From NCBI RefSeq assembly GCF_965223525.1, contig NZ_CBDCWX010000004.1, positions 124,001 through 188,000 of the forward strand: a DNA stretch of 64,000 bases, given 5' to 3'. The DNA is from Leptofilum sp965223525 (GTDB lineage Bacteria; Chloroflexota; Anaerolineae; Promineifilales; Promineifilaceae). The notes beneath the pieces were generated by a model. The model was not told the origin of the DNA. It did no database searches and saw only the letters and a list, made by a program, of their open reading frames with translations. The first letter of the stretch is position 1. The number at the start of each line of letters is the position of its first letter. Below are positions 8,669-18,600 of the stretch, in pieces. The position numbers and the translations under genes are program-made.

Positions 8669-9682
8669 TTACTCAGATGATAGGGCGGAAAACAAATTTG
8701 ATTTTTGCCATGCCCAAACGACAGCTTCGGAGCGATTTGATACCTTAAGCTTTTTGAAAATTTTCTGCTTGTGATGTTTGACGGTTGAAACTGTGATTTG
8801 CAATGTGGCAGCTATTTCCTTGTCGGCCAGGCCCAGGGCCAGATAGTGTAATACTTGCTGTTGCCGGGGTGAGAGATTGGCTTCTTCAACGTCTGGCAAT
8901 GATTTACCGACGGCGGTAAGCGGCCGTAAAACAATCATACGCATCCGACGGCCGTTATAAATAATTGGGCTGGCAGTAACTTCCATAGCAATCTCGCTGC
9001 CATTTTTATGAATGCAACTGGTTTGGTACTTATGATGATGGCCTACGCTCATATTTTTAAGAATATTGCTTTGTTCTGAGGAAGGGGCCATGGCGTGAAC
9101 CAGCACCTGAATCGTTTGCCCGATCAGATCGCTAGCTAAATACCCGTAGACTTGTGTGACAGCTTTATTGATGGCAATGATACGGCCGTTTTCATGGATG
9201 ACAACCGGGCTGTAAGTATCATTAAACAATGCTTCGAAATGCCTTTCCTGCTCTGCATCTTGCTGTGAGGTAGACAGCATTTTCTCAAGAACCACTTCTT
9301 TTGATACGTACATTTTGTGCAGCTTGTTACTGTACCCCACTGTCATTTCAGCCCAGAAGAGGGGTAAACGCTGGGCCAGCCAGGCCGTCTGCGCTTCATC
9401 CAGACCCAGGAAAAGCTGCTCCGCCAGCAGCCGTTGAAGATAGCCCAGCTTTTCTAGCGATAGTTCAAATGCCTGTGCCAATTGCTCGCCCACTCGTCTC
9501 CCTGCTTCGGGATGAAAGGGGGTCATAAGGAGATAATCGGCAATCTGATTTTGGAGATCGGCGGCGGTTACGGAGGTTTTAAGTGCATTAGAAGCAGGCA
9601 GTAAGTACCATACCATCTCTATTTCTTGACGGTGGGTTGACCAATGCTTCTCGATTTGCTTTGCGAAATTTTTCGTTCTCAT
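8669..9682 (-). CDS. PAS domain LuxR-type transcriptional regulator
   Basis: A cytosolic one-component regulator of 337 residues. Residues 1-140 form an unrecognised helical region. A PAS domain follows (about 145-255; FNDTYSPVVIHENGRIIAINKA, shortened here, is typical). A C-terminal LuxR/GerE helix-turn-helix (about 268-330) carries the hallmark LSPRQQQVLHYLALG and TVSTVKHHKQKIFKKL. There is no receiver domain and no phospho-acceptor Asp, so the signal is probably a ligand or redox state sensed by the PAS or N-terminal part. The gene is transcribed away from a long non-coding region at 9683-10095. Its targets cannot be read from the sequence; the downstream acylase gene (5930-8497, same strand) is one possibility. 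Confidence 0.85.
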   Translation of the reverse strand: MRTKNFAKQIEKHWSTHRQEIEMVWYLLPASNALKTSVTAADLQNQIADYLLMTPFHPEAGRRVGEQLAQAFELSLEKLGYLQRLLAEQLFLGLDEAQTAWLAQRLPLFWAEMTVGYSNKLHKMYVSKEVVLEKMLSTSQQDAEQERHFEALFNDTYSPVVIHENGRIIAINKAVTQVYGYLASDLIGQTIQVLVHAMAPSSEQSNILKNMSVGHHHKYQTSCIHKNGSEIAMEVTASPIIYNGRRMRMIVLRPLTAVGKSLPDVEEANLSPRQQQVLHYLALGLADKEIAATLQITVSTVKHHKQKIFKKLKVSNRSEAVVWAWQKSNLFSALSSE

Positions 9683-9859
9683 TTTTCATTAATGTTTAAC
9701 TCATAAAAACCTGTCCGTTTAGATAGGTGGCGATCAGAATGGCTTATGCTAAGATTTTTATGCGGTTAATCTTAACCCAACAGCAATAGAATGCACACCA
9801 AAGTCTGTGTATTCTCTTCCTGATCGCAGCCGCAGGAAAGAATCAAGAAGCAATTTTCT

Positions 9860-9896
9860 ACGGGATCAGGTATGTCTAAGCTTGATCCCGTTTTTG
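9860..9896 (+). terminator. Rho-independent terminator without an obvious upstream gene
   Basis: Perfect 9-bp arms (ACGGGATCA at 9860-9868, complement at 9883-9891) are followed by a T-tract. Upstream on this strand there is only about 170 bp of non-coding DNA, so it ends a short transcript, either an sRNA or an attenuated leader. Confidence 0.65.
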
Positions 9897-9950
9897 TTTA
9901 TATTCTTTCTCAAAGACGGCCTCTTCCCATCTCCAGTCACGGGGAGTGTA

Positions 9951-9986
9951 CCCCATCCAGATGTTTTCTGGGTGGGGTTTGCTTTT
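9951..9986 (+). terminator. Second terminator-like hairpin
   Basis: CCCCATCCAG at 9951-9960 pairs with CTGGGTGGGG at 9968-9977 over 10 positions (one G-T), followed by TTTGCTTTT. Translation from 9946 would run through it, which argues against that upstream start for the next gene. Confidence 0.5.
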
Positions 9987-10095
9987 CTGGGTTTGGTGGC
10001 GTATTCCGCAAAAATCACGTAAAAACCGCCCGCAATTCACGCCCCCCACACGATATCAGGTAAGCCGCTCTGCTACCATCAACAAAAATCCACCT

Positions 10096-11253
10096 ATGGA
10101 GTTTGTTGTGATTGTGAATAGAAGTACGGCCGTATCCTTATCCATCTTCGTGGCGTTGGTTTTGTTGACCGCCACAACCGCCCTGTTGCTGAGACCCCGC
10201 CCCATCGTATTGGCCTCCACCCCTACCCAACCGCTGACCATTGCCGTGGGTGACGAAGAAGTGTGCACCGGCAGTAATTTGATTGCCAATCCCTCGTTTG
10301 AAGGCGACTACCCCGTTTACATTATGCCCGCGCCGGGACATCCCGACTGTCAAACCTGGTCGCCCGACCAGCCCAACCAGGTGTGTGAGCGTGTGAAGCT
10401 AGCCGACGATTGGCATCCGTACTGGCTAGACACGCCGCGTACCGAACCGTGGATGAACATCCAACCAGAGTACGTGCCCTCGCTGCCGCATGAAATTCCG
10501 CCACGGGTTCGCAGCGGCGAAAAGTCGCAACACTATTTTTCCTTTTGGAGTACCCATGAAGGAGGGATGATGCAGCAGGTAAGCGCGGTGGAGAACGGCC
10601 GTTACTGTTTCAGTAGTTGGGGGCAGGCATGGTCTTCACGAGAAACGCTGCCTGGTTGGGTGAGCGACCCCAACGACCACGGCGAGCTTTTCCAGCGTGT
10701 GGGCATTGATCCCACTGGCGGGACCGATTGGCAAAGCCCCAACGTGGTTTGGGGCGAAATGCGGATGCAGTATGACGAGTTTGGCCTGTTTAGCGTTGAG
10801 GCGGTAGCCGAGGCAGAGACGATCACTGTTTTTCTTTGGTCACGGCCTAACATTCCCGTGAAGCACAACGATGTCTATTGGGATGATGCTCGTTTGACGC
10901 TGATGGAATCTGCCCAAGTGACGTCGGGTGGCCTTACGAAGTTGCTGGATGTGGACAAGCCAACGGCCGTTACCCACACCATTGGCATCAGCATCACCGA
11001 AACGTTAGCATGGTCAGCCTCGTTAGACCCAGCTGGTACGCTGCCTGCCAGCCTCAGCCAAATGAGCGGCAGCAGCAGCAGCGATGTTGATTTGAGTTTC
11101 GACAGCGCGGGATTGTCCAGTGGTACTTACACCACTACCGTCACCGTTAGTGTGACCCCCACTGTACCCGGCGCGCCGTTTACCATCCCTGTAACGGTGC
11201 ACGTTGTCCCTGAACTTTACGAGACCTTTGTGCCGCTGGCAGTACGGCCGTAA
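10096..11253 (+). CDS. Secreted protein: carbohydrate-binding-like and Ig/BACON-like domains, FxPLxxR C-terminus
   Basis: An exported protein of 385 residues. The ATG at 10096 is directly followed by a signal-peptide-like core (SLSIFVALVLLTATTALLL); the frame is open further upstream, but that part crosses a terminator hairpin. After the signal comes a CBM4/9-like start (CTGSNLIANPSFEGDYPVY) and a beta-rich galactose-binding-like region to about residue 290. The last part (about 310-375) is Ser/Thr-rich and patterned like a BACON or Ig-like domain (LSSGTYTTTVTVSVTPTVPG). The very C-terminus is YETFVPLAVRP, like that of the SGNH-type protein at 37.8 kb, and may be a surface-sorting signal. Substrate and function are unknown. 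Confidence 0.7.
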   Translation: MEFVVIVNRSTAVSLSIFVALVLLTATTALLLRPRPIVLASTPTQPLTIAVGDEEVCTGSNLIANPSFEGDYPVYIMPAPGHPDCQTWSPDQPNQVCERVKLADDWHPYWLDTPRTEPWMNIQPEYVPSLPHEIPPRVRSGEKSQHYFSFWSTHEGGMMQQVSAVENGRYCFSSWGQAWSSRETLPGWVSDPNDHGELFQRVGIDPTGGTDWQSPNVVWGEMRMQYDEFGLFSVEAVAEAETITVFLWSRPNIPVKHNDVYWDDARLTLMESAQVTSGGLTKLLDVDKPTAVTHTIGISITETLAWSASLDPAGTLPASLSQMSGSSSSDVDLSFDSAGLSSGTYTTTVTVSVTPTVPGAPFTIPVTVHVVPELYETFVPLAVRP

Positions 11254-11257
11254 CCAA

Positions 11258-11332
11258 AGAATACAAAAGTCCATTTAGGTGGCTGGAAAATCCAGAGGTA
11301 GCTCAGACTTTTGTATTCTGCGCTGCGTAACG
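11258..11332. repeat. Inverted-repeat element (ATGTTACGCA family), copy at the gene end
   Basis: AGAATACAAAAGTC (11258-11271) pairs perfectly with 11306-11319. The right side continues as CTGCGTAACG, matching the ends of the elements at 34672-34771 and 61925-62023. The left terminal repeat is not recognisable. The element starts directly after the stop codon of the secreted-protein gene and may serve as its terminator. Confidence 0.7.
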
Positions 11333-11339
11333 TAAAAAA

Positions 11340-11648
11340 CTAATTGAAGAATTGATACGATCCCACTTCATCCAGCTCAACGGCATGGGGCGGCTCTTCG
11401 CAGCGGTCGCGGATATTTTCCTGGAATTGCTGGAAAGCGGCCGTTTGCCCTAGTGGATTGCTGCCATCGGCCGTCTCAATTGAGGCGAAGTGGATAAAAC
11501 TAACCCCGTCTTCCAATTTGAAGGTGGCATAACGAATTCCCTCTGGTGCGTTTTGTTGAAGCTCTTCATACACTTTCTCTACAAACTGCGTATTTTCTGC
11601 CACCTTATCTGCTTTTACTTTGTATCGAACCATCACACGTCTCATCAT
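11340..11648 (-). CDS. Small hypothetical protein, possibly ABM/ferredoxin-like fold
   Basis: A protein of 102 residues with no signal or membrane segment. The alternation (VMVRYKVKADKVAENTQFVEKVYEELQ, split as VMVRYKVKADKVAEN and QFVEKVYEELQ; then GIRYATFKLEDGVSFIHFAS) suggests a dimeric alpha-beta ferredoxin-like fold like antibiotic-biosynthesis monooxygenase (ABM) proteins, a fold that also serves non-catalytic roles. ATG-ATG with a GGAG site upstream. It lies 64 bp upstream, in transcript terms downstream, of the ArsR/SRPBCC pair on the same strand, so it may belong to that transcript. Two near-palindromic copies of the dispersed octamer fall inside. The function is not known; the fold call is tentative. 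Confidence 0.6.
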   Translation of the reverse strand: MMRRVMVRYKVKADKVAENTQFVEKVYEELQQNAPEGIRYATFKLEDGVSFIHFASIETADGSNPLGQTAAFQQFQENIRDRCEEPPHAVELDEVGSYQFFN

Positions 11649-11712
11649 ATTCTCCTTTTGAGAGTAGCTGGTGGTTGGTTATTTACCCTAGCCACTAGCC
11701 ACTAACCACAAC

Positions 11713-12174
11713 TTAACTATTTTCTTCACATGCCTGAAGGTAACAGGGCAAAACATGCTCCCAAGCATGGGCAAACGCATCTTTTCGCTGAATCCACAAA
11801 TTGCCAATAAGCTCAGGGCCGCGATGGAAGACTTCGACCTTGGTGCCTGTTGTCTCCAGAGGTGTAAAGCGAATTTCTACCCGACTGGGCAGTTGAGCAC
11901 CGCTGCCCAAATACCAGTTGTAGGCGAAATAGTGGGGCGGTTCCCAGGCAACCACCTCACCCCAAAGGTATGTCGTGCCGTTGGGCGTTTCTTCGTAGAT
12001 TCGGCCACCCACGATGCCTTCGATGGTAACGGCCGTTTCCAAATCACCACTCATCGAATGACGTTTTGGCCACCAGAGCGAAATCTCCTTCGTCCAAATA
12101 TGAAAGGCAGTTGTCGGATTGCAGCGAACGGTCACGCTCTTTTGAATGACAGTTTGTTCAACATTTTCTGTCAT
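11713..12174 (-). CDS. SRPBCC/AHSA1-family protein
   Basis: A protein of 153 residues with the START-like helix-grip fold of the activator-of-Hsp90-ATPase (AHSA1) family. Typical marks are VRCNPTTAFHIWTKEISLWW near the start (residues 15-34), GGRIYEETPNGTTYLWGEV in the middle and the late helix around WIQRKDAFAHAWEHVL. These proteins bind small hydrophobic ligands in a cavity; most are of unknown ligand. The gene overlaps the ArsR gene by 4 bases (ATGA), so the two are translationally coupled. ArsR plus AHSA1/SRPBCC is a very common bacterial pair, and the ligand is probably connected with the regulator. Confidence 0.85.
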   Translation of the reverse strand: MTENVEQTVIQKSVTVRCNPTTAFHIWTKEISLWWPKRHSMSGDLETAVTIEGIVGGRIYEETPNGTTYLWGEVVAWEPPHYFAYNWYLGSGAQLPSRVEIRFTPLETTGTKVEVFHRGPELIGNLWIQRKDAFAHAWEHVLPCYLQACEENS

Positions 12175-12500
12175 GAAGCTTCCGATGGGTAGCTATCGGC
12201 CAACTGCTTAAAGTTTGCCAGTGCTTCATCCCAAAATGGTTCCAGGAACTGTCGCGCAGCTTGGAACCCGCTGGGATCGATGGCAAAAATATTGGCCGTG
12301 CCGCGCCGCTCAAATGAAACTAAGCCTGCGTTTTCTAAAACACGCAAATGCTTAGAAACAGCCGGGCGTGTCACGGGTAGCTGCTTGGCAATCGCGCCAA
12401 CCGGCAGCGGCTGGGCTTGCAGTAAAGTGAGAATGTCTCGGCGCGTTTGGTGACCCAATGCGTCCAACACGCGGTTAGCTTCTGTGTTTGTTACTAACAT
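12171..12500 (-). CDS. ArsR/SmtB-family winged-helix repressor
   Basis: A 109-residue DNA-binding repressor. The whole length is the winged helix: LDALGHQTRRDILTLL at 12-27, the recognition helix VTRPAVSKHLRVLENAGLV around 44-62, and the wing ERRGTANIFAI. No Cys-x-Cys metal site of the ArsR/SmtB metal sensors is present, so it is a non-metal member as usual for partners of SRPBCC proteins. It is the first gene of a two-gene unit and overlaps the SRPBCC gene by 4 bases. A perfect 9-bp dyad lies eight bases upstream of its ATG and is the likely autoregulatory operator. Confidence 0.9.
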   Translation of the reverse strand: MLVTNTEANRVLDALGHQTRRDILTLLQAQPLPVGAIAKQLPVTRPAVSKHLRVLENAGLVSFERRGTANIFAIDPSGFQAARQFLEPFWDEALANFKQLADSYPSEAS

Positions 12501-12507
12501 GGGTCAA

Positions 12508-12527
12508 TGGTAACTCAAGAGTTACCA
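12508..12527. promoter_or_regulatory. Probable ArsR operator (perfect dyad)
   Basis: TGGTAACTC-AA-GAGTTACCA is a perfect 9-bp inverted repeat starting eight bases upstream of the ArsR start codon. Its length and position are those of an ArsR-family autoregulatory operator. Confidence 0.7.
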
Positions 12528-12678
12528 ATGGTCAACTGAAACCCAAAATGAAAATGAGGGAACCTTTTTTGGCAAACGCTCGTTTACAAGGTAGATTCCG
12601 TATCGAGCCGATACGGTTGCCATTTTTCCTCAACGATTACACGCTAAAAAGTTGAGGGCCAACTAAAGGAACGGGGAT

Positions 12679-15600
12679 ATGTCTCAGCCAACAAATTCCA
12701 ACAATAAACGTCAGCGCCGCTTCATCATCGCCGGCCTCATTTCATTGCTTGTCGTCATTGCCGCAGGCGTCGGCATTTGGTTTTACCAGCAGCAGGATGG
12801 GCCGAATGGCACCGATGGGGATGGATTCACCATTCCTACTTTGCGAACGGAAACGGCCGTTTCCAACACCGGTGGTCTCGAAAGCGCAGGATTTGGCGGT
12901 GCGAACAGTAGCGCTGCCAGCCTGCTCATCAGCCTCAGCGAAGGCCAATCCCTACCGGAAGCCGTGGTGGCCAATCCGCTAGTAACGGGCGAGCCTCTCA
13001 CCGAAGCCGAAATTGCCCAAATTTTGGCACGACTGCCCGAACTGACGGGAGAGCCAACCGACGAGCAGGATTTCAACCTACCGGATGAACTCATCCCGCC
13101 GCCGCGCCCTGGCACCACCATTGCCCAAACCTTTCCCCCGCCCTTTACCGATGTTGCGCCACCAGATGTGCCAGACGCCCCGCTGGAAGTGCTGCGTTAC
13201 TCGCCCGAAGGTGGCATTGGTCTGGCTCCATTTGTTAACATAACCTTTAACCAGCCGATGGTGCCGCTAACTGATCTCACCAGCCTGACAGAGGCCGAAG
13301 TGCCTGTGAACCTGACGCCTGACATCCCCGGCACCTGGCAATGGGTCAGCCCGCAAACCCTCCGCTTTGAGGCCGATGCCGACGCGGTTGACCGTCTGCC
13401 GATGGCGACCGAATTTGTAGCTGAAATTCCCGCTGGCACCGTTTCTGCGACGGGCAACGCCCTGGCCGAGACGGTGCGCTGGACGTTTAGCACTCCGCCC
13501 GTGCAAATGGTGAGCAATTACCCTGCCCAGTATGAACCGCAGCCGCTAGAACCAATCATTTTTGTAGAATTTGATCAGCTAATCGAGCCAGAAGCTATTT
13601 TGGCCGTCACCCGCCTCACCGCTGATGGCGATAGCGAAGCGATACGGCTGGCAACCGAGGCGGAAATTGCCGTAGATGAGTGGGTGAGCCGCCGGGTTGC
13701 GTCGGCAAATGAGGGCAGATGGCTGGCGTTTCGGGCAGAACGGCCGTTACCCCCCGACACCGAAATTGTTGTGAGCATTGGCCCCAGCATCCCCTCCGCC
13801 GAAGGGCCGCTCGTGAACCCACAGGCGCACAGCTTCACTTTTTACACCTACCCACCACTCCGCCTGGAGCGTGATTTTTGCGGCTGGTCAAATGGAGATT
13901 GCCCGCCATTGACCCCGTTCCATCTAGAATTTAACAATCCGCTAGACCCTGAACTGTTTAGCGAAACAATGATTCGCATCGAGCCAGAGCTGCCCGGCGC
14001 GACGGTGCAGCTCAACTACAGCGGCCTTACCATTCAGGGGCTAACCCAAGGGCGCACCACCTACGAAGTAACGATTGATGCGAGCCTGACTGACATCTTC
14101 GGTCAGACGCTGGGGGAAGAAGAAACGGCTCGCTTCCGCGTAGATTCCGCCACGCCGTTTGTCAGCGGCTCACGTGAGCTACTGGTCACGGCCGATCCGT
14201 CCACCAGCAACCCCAGCCTGACGCTGTTTGTGATGAATTACGACGAAATTCAGGTAAAGCTGTACGCCGTCACCCCCGACGACTGGGAAGCTTACATGCG
14301 TTACCTGCGTGCCCTGGACCACATGGACGAGGATGATGATTTCCCCACCCCGCCCGGTGAGTTGGTGGTGGATGAAATGATGGCAGTAGATTCTGTAGAG
14401 GATGTGTTGACGGAAACGGCCGTTTCCCTCACCCCAGCCCTCGATGGCGAAACCGGACATGTCATTGCCGTCGTTCAGCCACCCACGCTTGCCCGCGACT
14501 TTTGGGAACGCCGCCGCCAAATCATCCACACCTGGGTGCAGGTGACCCAAATTGGCCTGGATGCCTTTGCCGATCATTCCCAACTGGTGGCCTGGACAAC
14601 CAATTTGGCCGATGGCAGCCCGTTGAGCGACGTGACCCTCTCCACCAACGGCAACCAATCCCATCAAACCGACGCCAATGGATTAGCGCAGTTTGAATTA
14701 AACAGTAGCGGCATTTTGTACTTGCTAGCCACGCAGGGGGACGACACGGCCATCTTGCCCGCCAACACCTCTTACTGGGATGAGCATGGCTGGCAGCGTC
14801 GTGAGCTGCGGGATGAACTGCGCTGGCACATCTTTGATGACCGCGCCATCTACCGCCCCGGCGAAACGGTAAGCGTTAAGGGCTGGCTGCGCCACATCAG
14901 CGGCGAGGGTGCCATTACGCTGCCCGGCGAGCGGCTTGAAGAGATTCGGTACACGCTGTATGGGCCTCAAGGGAATGTGATTGCGGATGGTGCGGCCGTT
15001 CCCACTTCGTTTGGCGGCTTCGATCTGCAAATTGAACTGCCAGAAAACACAAACCTGGGCTATGCCTACATGGAGCTTCGCGCCGTAGGCAATCTGCAAA
15101 ACCTGGGCGGTGAATATGGCTTCCACGAATTTCAGATTCAGGAGTTCCGCCGCCCCGAATTTGAGGTAAGTGCCCGACAAGAAAGCGTGGGGCCATACGT
15201 GGTGGGCGACTCGGCCACCGTAGCCGTGACCGCCAGCTACTTTGCCGGTGGCCCACTGCCCAATGCAGACACCAACTGGTACGTCACCTCCACGCCGACC
15301 TATTATTCGCCTCCCGGCTGGCGCGATTTCACCTTCGGCACCTGGACGCCGTGGTGGTATTTTGATGGCTATGATTATGCCTATGAAGAGGCGTTTTTCT
15401 ACGACGATTTCGGTTTCCCCGGTGACTTTGGCTCGGTAGCCGAAACGTTTAGCGGCGTCACCGATGGCGGCGGTGAGCACTTCTTGCAAATTGATTTTGA
15501 AGCGTTGGAAGGCAATCGCCCCTTCACCGTGTTTGCCGAAGCCACGGTGATGGACGTGAACCGGCAAGCCTGGTCGTCCAACACCAGCCTGCTGGTGCAC

Positions 15601-18600
15601 CCTGCCGAGCTGTATGTGGGGCTACGCAGCGACCACACCTTTGTGGAGCAGGGCGAACCGCTGGAAATCGAAACAATTGTGACCGATATTGATGGGGCGG
15701 CGGTGGCTGGCACGGCCGTTTCCATCACAGCCGCCCGTTTGGAGTGGAATTACGGATCAGGGTATCAACCGGTAGAGACGTTGCACTGCAACGTCTCCAG
15801 CACCACCGAACCCGTTACCTGCACCTTTGACACCGATAAAGGCGGCACGTATGAAATTACGGCCGTTGTCACCGACGCGCAGGGTCGTGAAAACCAAAGC
15901 CAGCTTACCCGCTGGGTGAGTGGCGGTAAGCAGCCCGTGCAGCGCAACGTCACCCAAGAAAGCGTCACGCTTATTCCAGACAAAGAGGAGTACCAGCCGG
16001 GCGATGTGGCCGAGATTTTGGTGCAATCACCGTTTGGCTCTGCCGAAGGCTTGCTGACGCTCAACCGCAACGGTATTCTGTCTACAGAGCAATTTGCCCT
16101 GGAAAATGGCAGCACCACGCTCCGCATTCCCATCACGGAGGATCACATCCCCAACCTGACGGTAAAGGTGGATTTGGCAGGCTCTGCGCCCCGCACGGAC
16201 GATGCGGGTGAAGAACTGGCCGATGTGCCGCCGCGACCCGCCTACGCCACTGGCTCGCTCAATCTGAGCGTGCCGCCGTACAGTCGGGAGTTGAGCATTG
16301 AAATTAACCCACAATCGGACAGCTTGGAGCCGGGAGCGGAAACGGCCGTTTCCCTCACGGTCACCAATGCCAACGGTCAGCCCGTCCCCGATGCGGAAGT
16401 GGCTCTCGTCGTTGTAGACGAAGCGATTTTGGCACTGACTGGCTACCAATTACGGAATCCGCTGGACGTTTTCTACAGTAACCAATGGAGCTGGATTGAT
16501 AGCCGATACGGCCGTTCCTCCATTATCCTCGTCAACCCCGAATCGTTGGCAAATGAAGTTGAAACCACGACGCAGACGGTGGAAGTGACCCGCGTCGCCG
16601 AGTTGGTGACAGAATCTATTGAGGAAGAAGGCGAGGCGATGGATGAAGGCGCTGCCGATGACTCCGTTTTGGACTTTTTGGACGTATTGGAAGCACCTGC
16701 GGAAGCAGACGCAGATGCTGGCGGGCAAACGCCAATTGACCTACGCACCAACTTTGATCCGCTGGCCGTTTTTGCCCCCGTTAGCCAGACCGACGGTTCT
16801 GGCATGGCCGAAATCAGCTTCACCTTGCCCGACAACCTGACGCGCTACCGCATCATGGCCGTGGCTGTGGCGGGTGACAATTTGTTTGGTTCGGCAGAGA
16901 GTAATTTGACGGCGCGACTACCTTTGATGGTACGGCCGTCTGCCCTGCGTTTCTTAAATTATGGCGACCAGTTTGAGCTACCCATTGTCGTGCAAAACCA
17001 AACCGACGAACCGATGACGGTTGATGTGGCTCTCGACGTGACCAATCTCACCCTGACGGCGGGCGCAGGCCAGCGCGTTGTTGTTCCGGCCAATGACCGG
17101 GTGGAGGTGGGCTTCCCGGCCACCACCAGCAGCGCAGGCACGGCACGGTTCCAGGTGGCGGTAGTTGCTGGCGACTATGCCGATGCCGCCAGTGGCGAAA
17201 TGCCCGTCTACACCCCCGCCACCACCGAAGCCTTTGCCACCTACGGCACGCTGGATGAGGGTGCGGTGGCCCAGCCGTTTGTCATGCCCGATGGCGTCAT
17301 TCCCGGCTACGGCGGTTTGGAAATCAACACCTCCTCCACCGCGCTGCAAGCGTTGACCGATGCGGTGATCTACCTCACCGAGCACCGCTACGATTCGGCC
17401 GATGAGTACGCCTCGCGCATTCTTACCGTCGCTGCCCTGCGGGACGTGCTGACGGCATTTGAAGCCGATGGCTTGCCCGCACCGGGCGAAATGGAGATGG
17501 CGGTTGTCCGTGACCTTGAGGCACTGCAAGGCTTGCAAAATCCAGACGGCGGCTTCCCGATTTGGGAGCGTGGTCGGGAATCGTATCCGTATCACACGAT
17601 ACATGTGGCTCATGCACTGGCAATGGCCAGCCAAAAAGGGTACGCCGTGCCTGCCGATATGCAGGCCAACGTGCAAAACTATCTGCAAAATATCGAGAGC
17701 TATTACCCACATTGGTATGGCCAGCAAACGCGCTGGGCGTTGAGTGCCTACGCGCTCTACGTGCGCCATCTGGCCGGGGACAGCGACTTTGCCAAAGCCC
17801 GCGCCTTGCTAGACGAAGCGGGCATCGAAAATCTGTCGCTGGAAGCGAATGCGTGGCTGTGGGACATCCTGGCAGACGATCCGGCAGGTGCGGAGTATGT
17901 GGCGCAGATTCGCCAACTCATTAACAACCGGGCGGTGGAAACGGCCGATTCTGCCAACTTCACCACTTCCTACGGCGAAGAAGCCTATCTGATGCTCCAT
18001 TCCAATCGCCGCACCGATGGCATCATCTTGCAAACGCTCATCAACCAATCCCCAGACAGCGATTTGATTCCGAAGGTTGTGAATGGCTTGCTGGCACATC
18101 GTACCCGCGGCCATTGGGGCAGCAGCCAGGAGAATGTGTTTATCCTGCTGGCGTTGGACAGCTACTTCAACACCTTCGAGGCGGAAACGCCAGACTTTGT
18201 GGCCCAAATTTGGCTGGGCGAGACGTACGCCGGGGCGCAGGCGTTTGTGGGCCGCAGCACGGATCGTTACCTGACGGAAGTGCCGATGGGCTACCTGGCG
18301 GACGAAGAGGTGGGGGATGTGATTGTGAGTGTGGACGGAGACGGCCGTCTCTACTACCGCCTCGCCCTCAACTACGCCCCCACCGACCTGTCGCTCGACC
18401 CGCTGAACCGTGGCTTTGTGGTGGAACGCACCTACGAGGCCGTGGATGATCCCGAAGATGTGTGGCAGGACGAGGATGGCACCTGGCACATCAAGCTGGG
18501 GGCGCGGGTGCGGGTGCGCCTGACGCTGGTAGCCGATAATCGTCGCTACCATGTGGCTTTGGTCGATCCGCTGCCTGCTGGGCTAGAGGCCATCAATCCG

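Larger units (their letters stand above)
9683..10095. other. Intergenic region with two terminator-like hairpins
   Basis: This 413-bp region lies between the minus-strand PAS-LuxR gene and the plus-strand secreted-protein gene. It holds a clear plus-strand terminator (9860-9896) and a second hairpin with a T-rich flank (9951-9986), although no plus-strand gene is visible upstream. A short hairpin TTCCTG/CAGGAA lies at about 9819-9840. It may encode a small RNA or a transcription leader; no open frame here looks real. Confidence 0.45.

Noticed and set aside
9946..10095. Longer N-terminus for the secreted protein at 10.1 kb
   Set aside because: It would be translated through a terminator-like hairpin and places 50 odd residues before a clear signal peptide that starts at ATG 10096.
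14725..15600. Long antisense frame in the macroglobulin gene (also 16978-17769 and 17809-18552)
   Set aside because: Shadows of a strongly biased coding strand; the plus frame has recognisable macroglobulin domains throughout.
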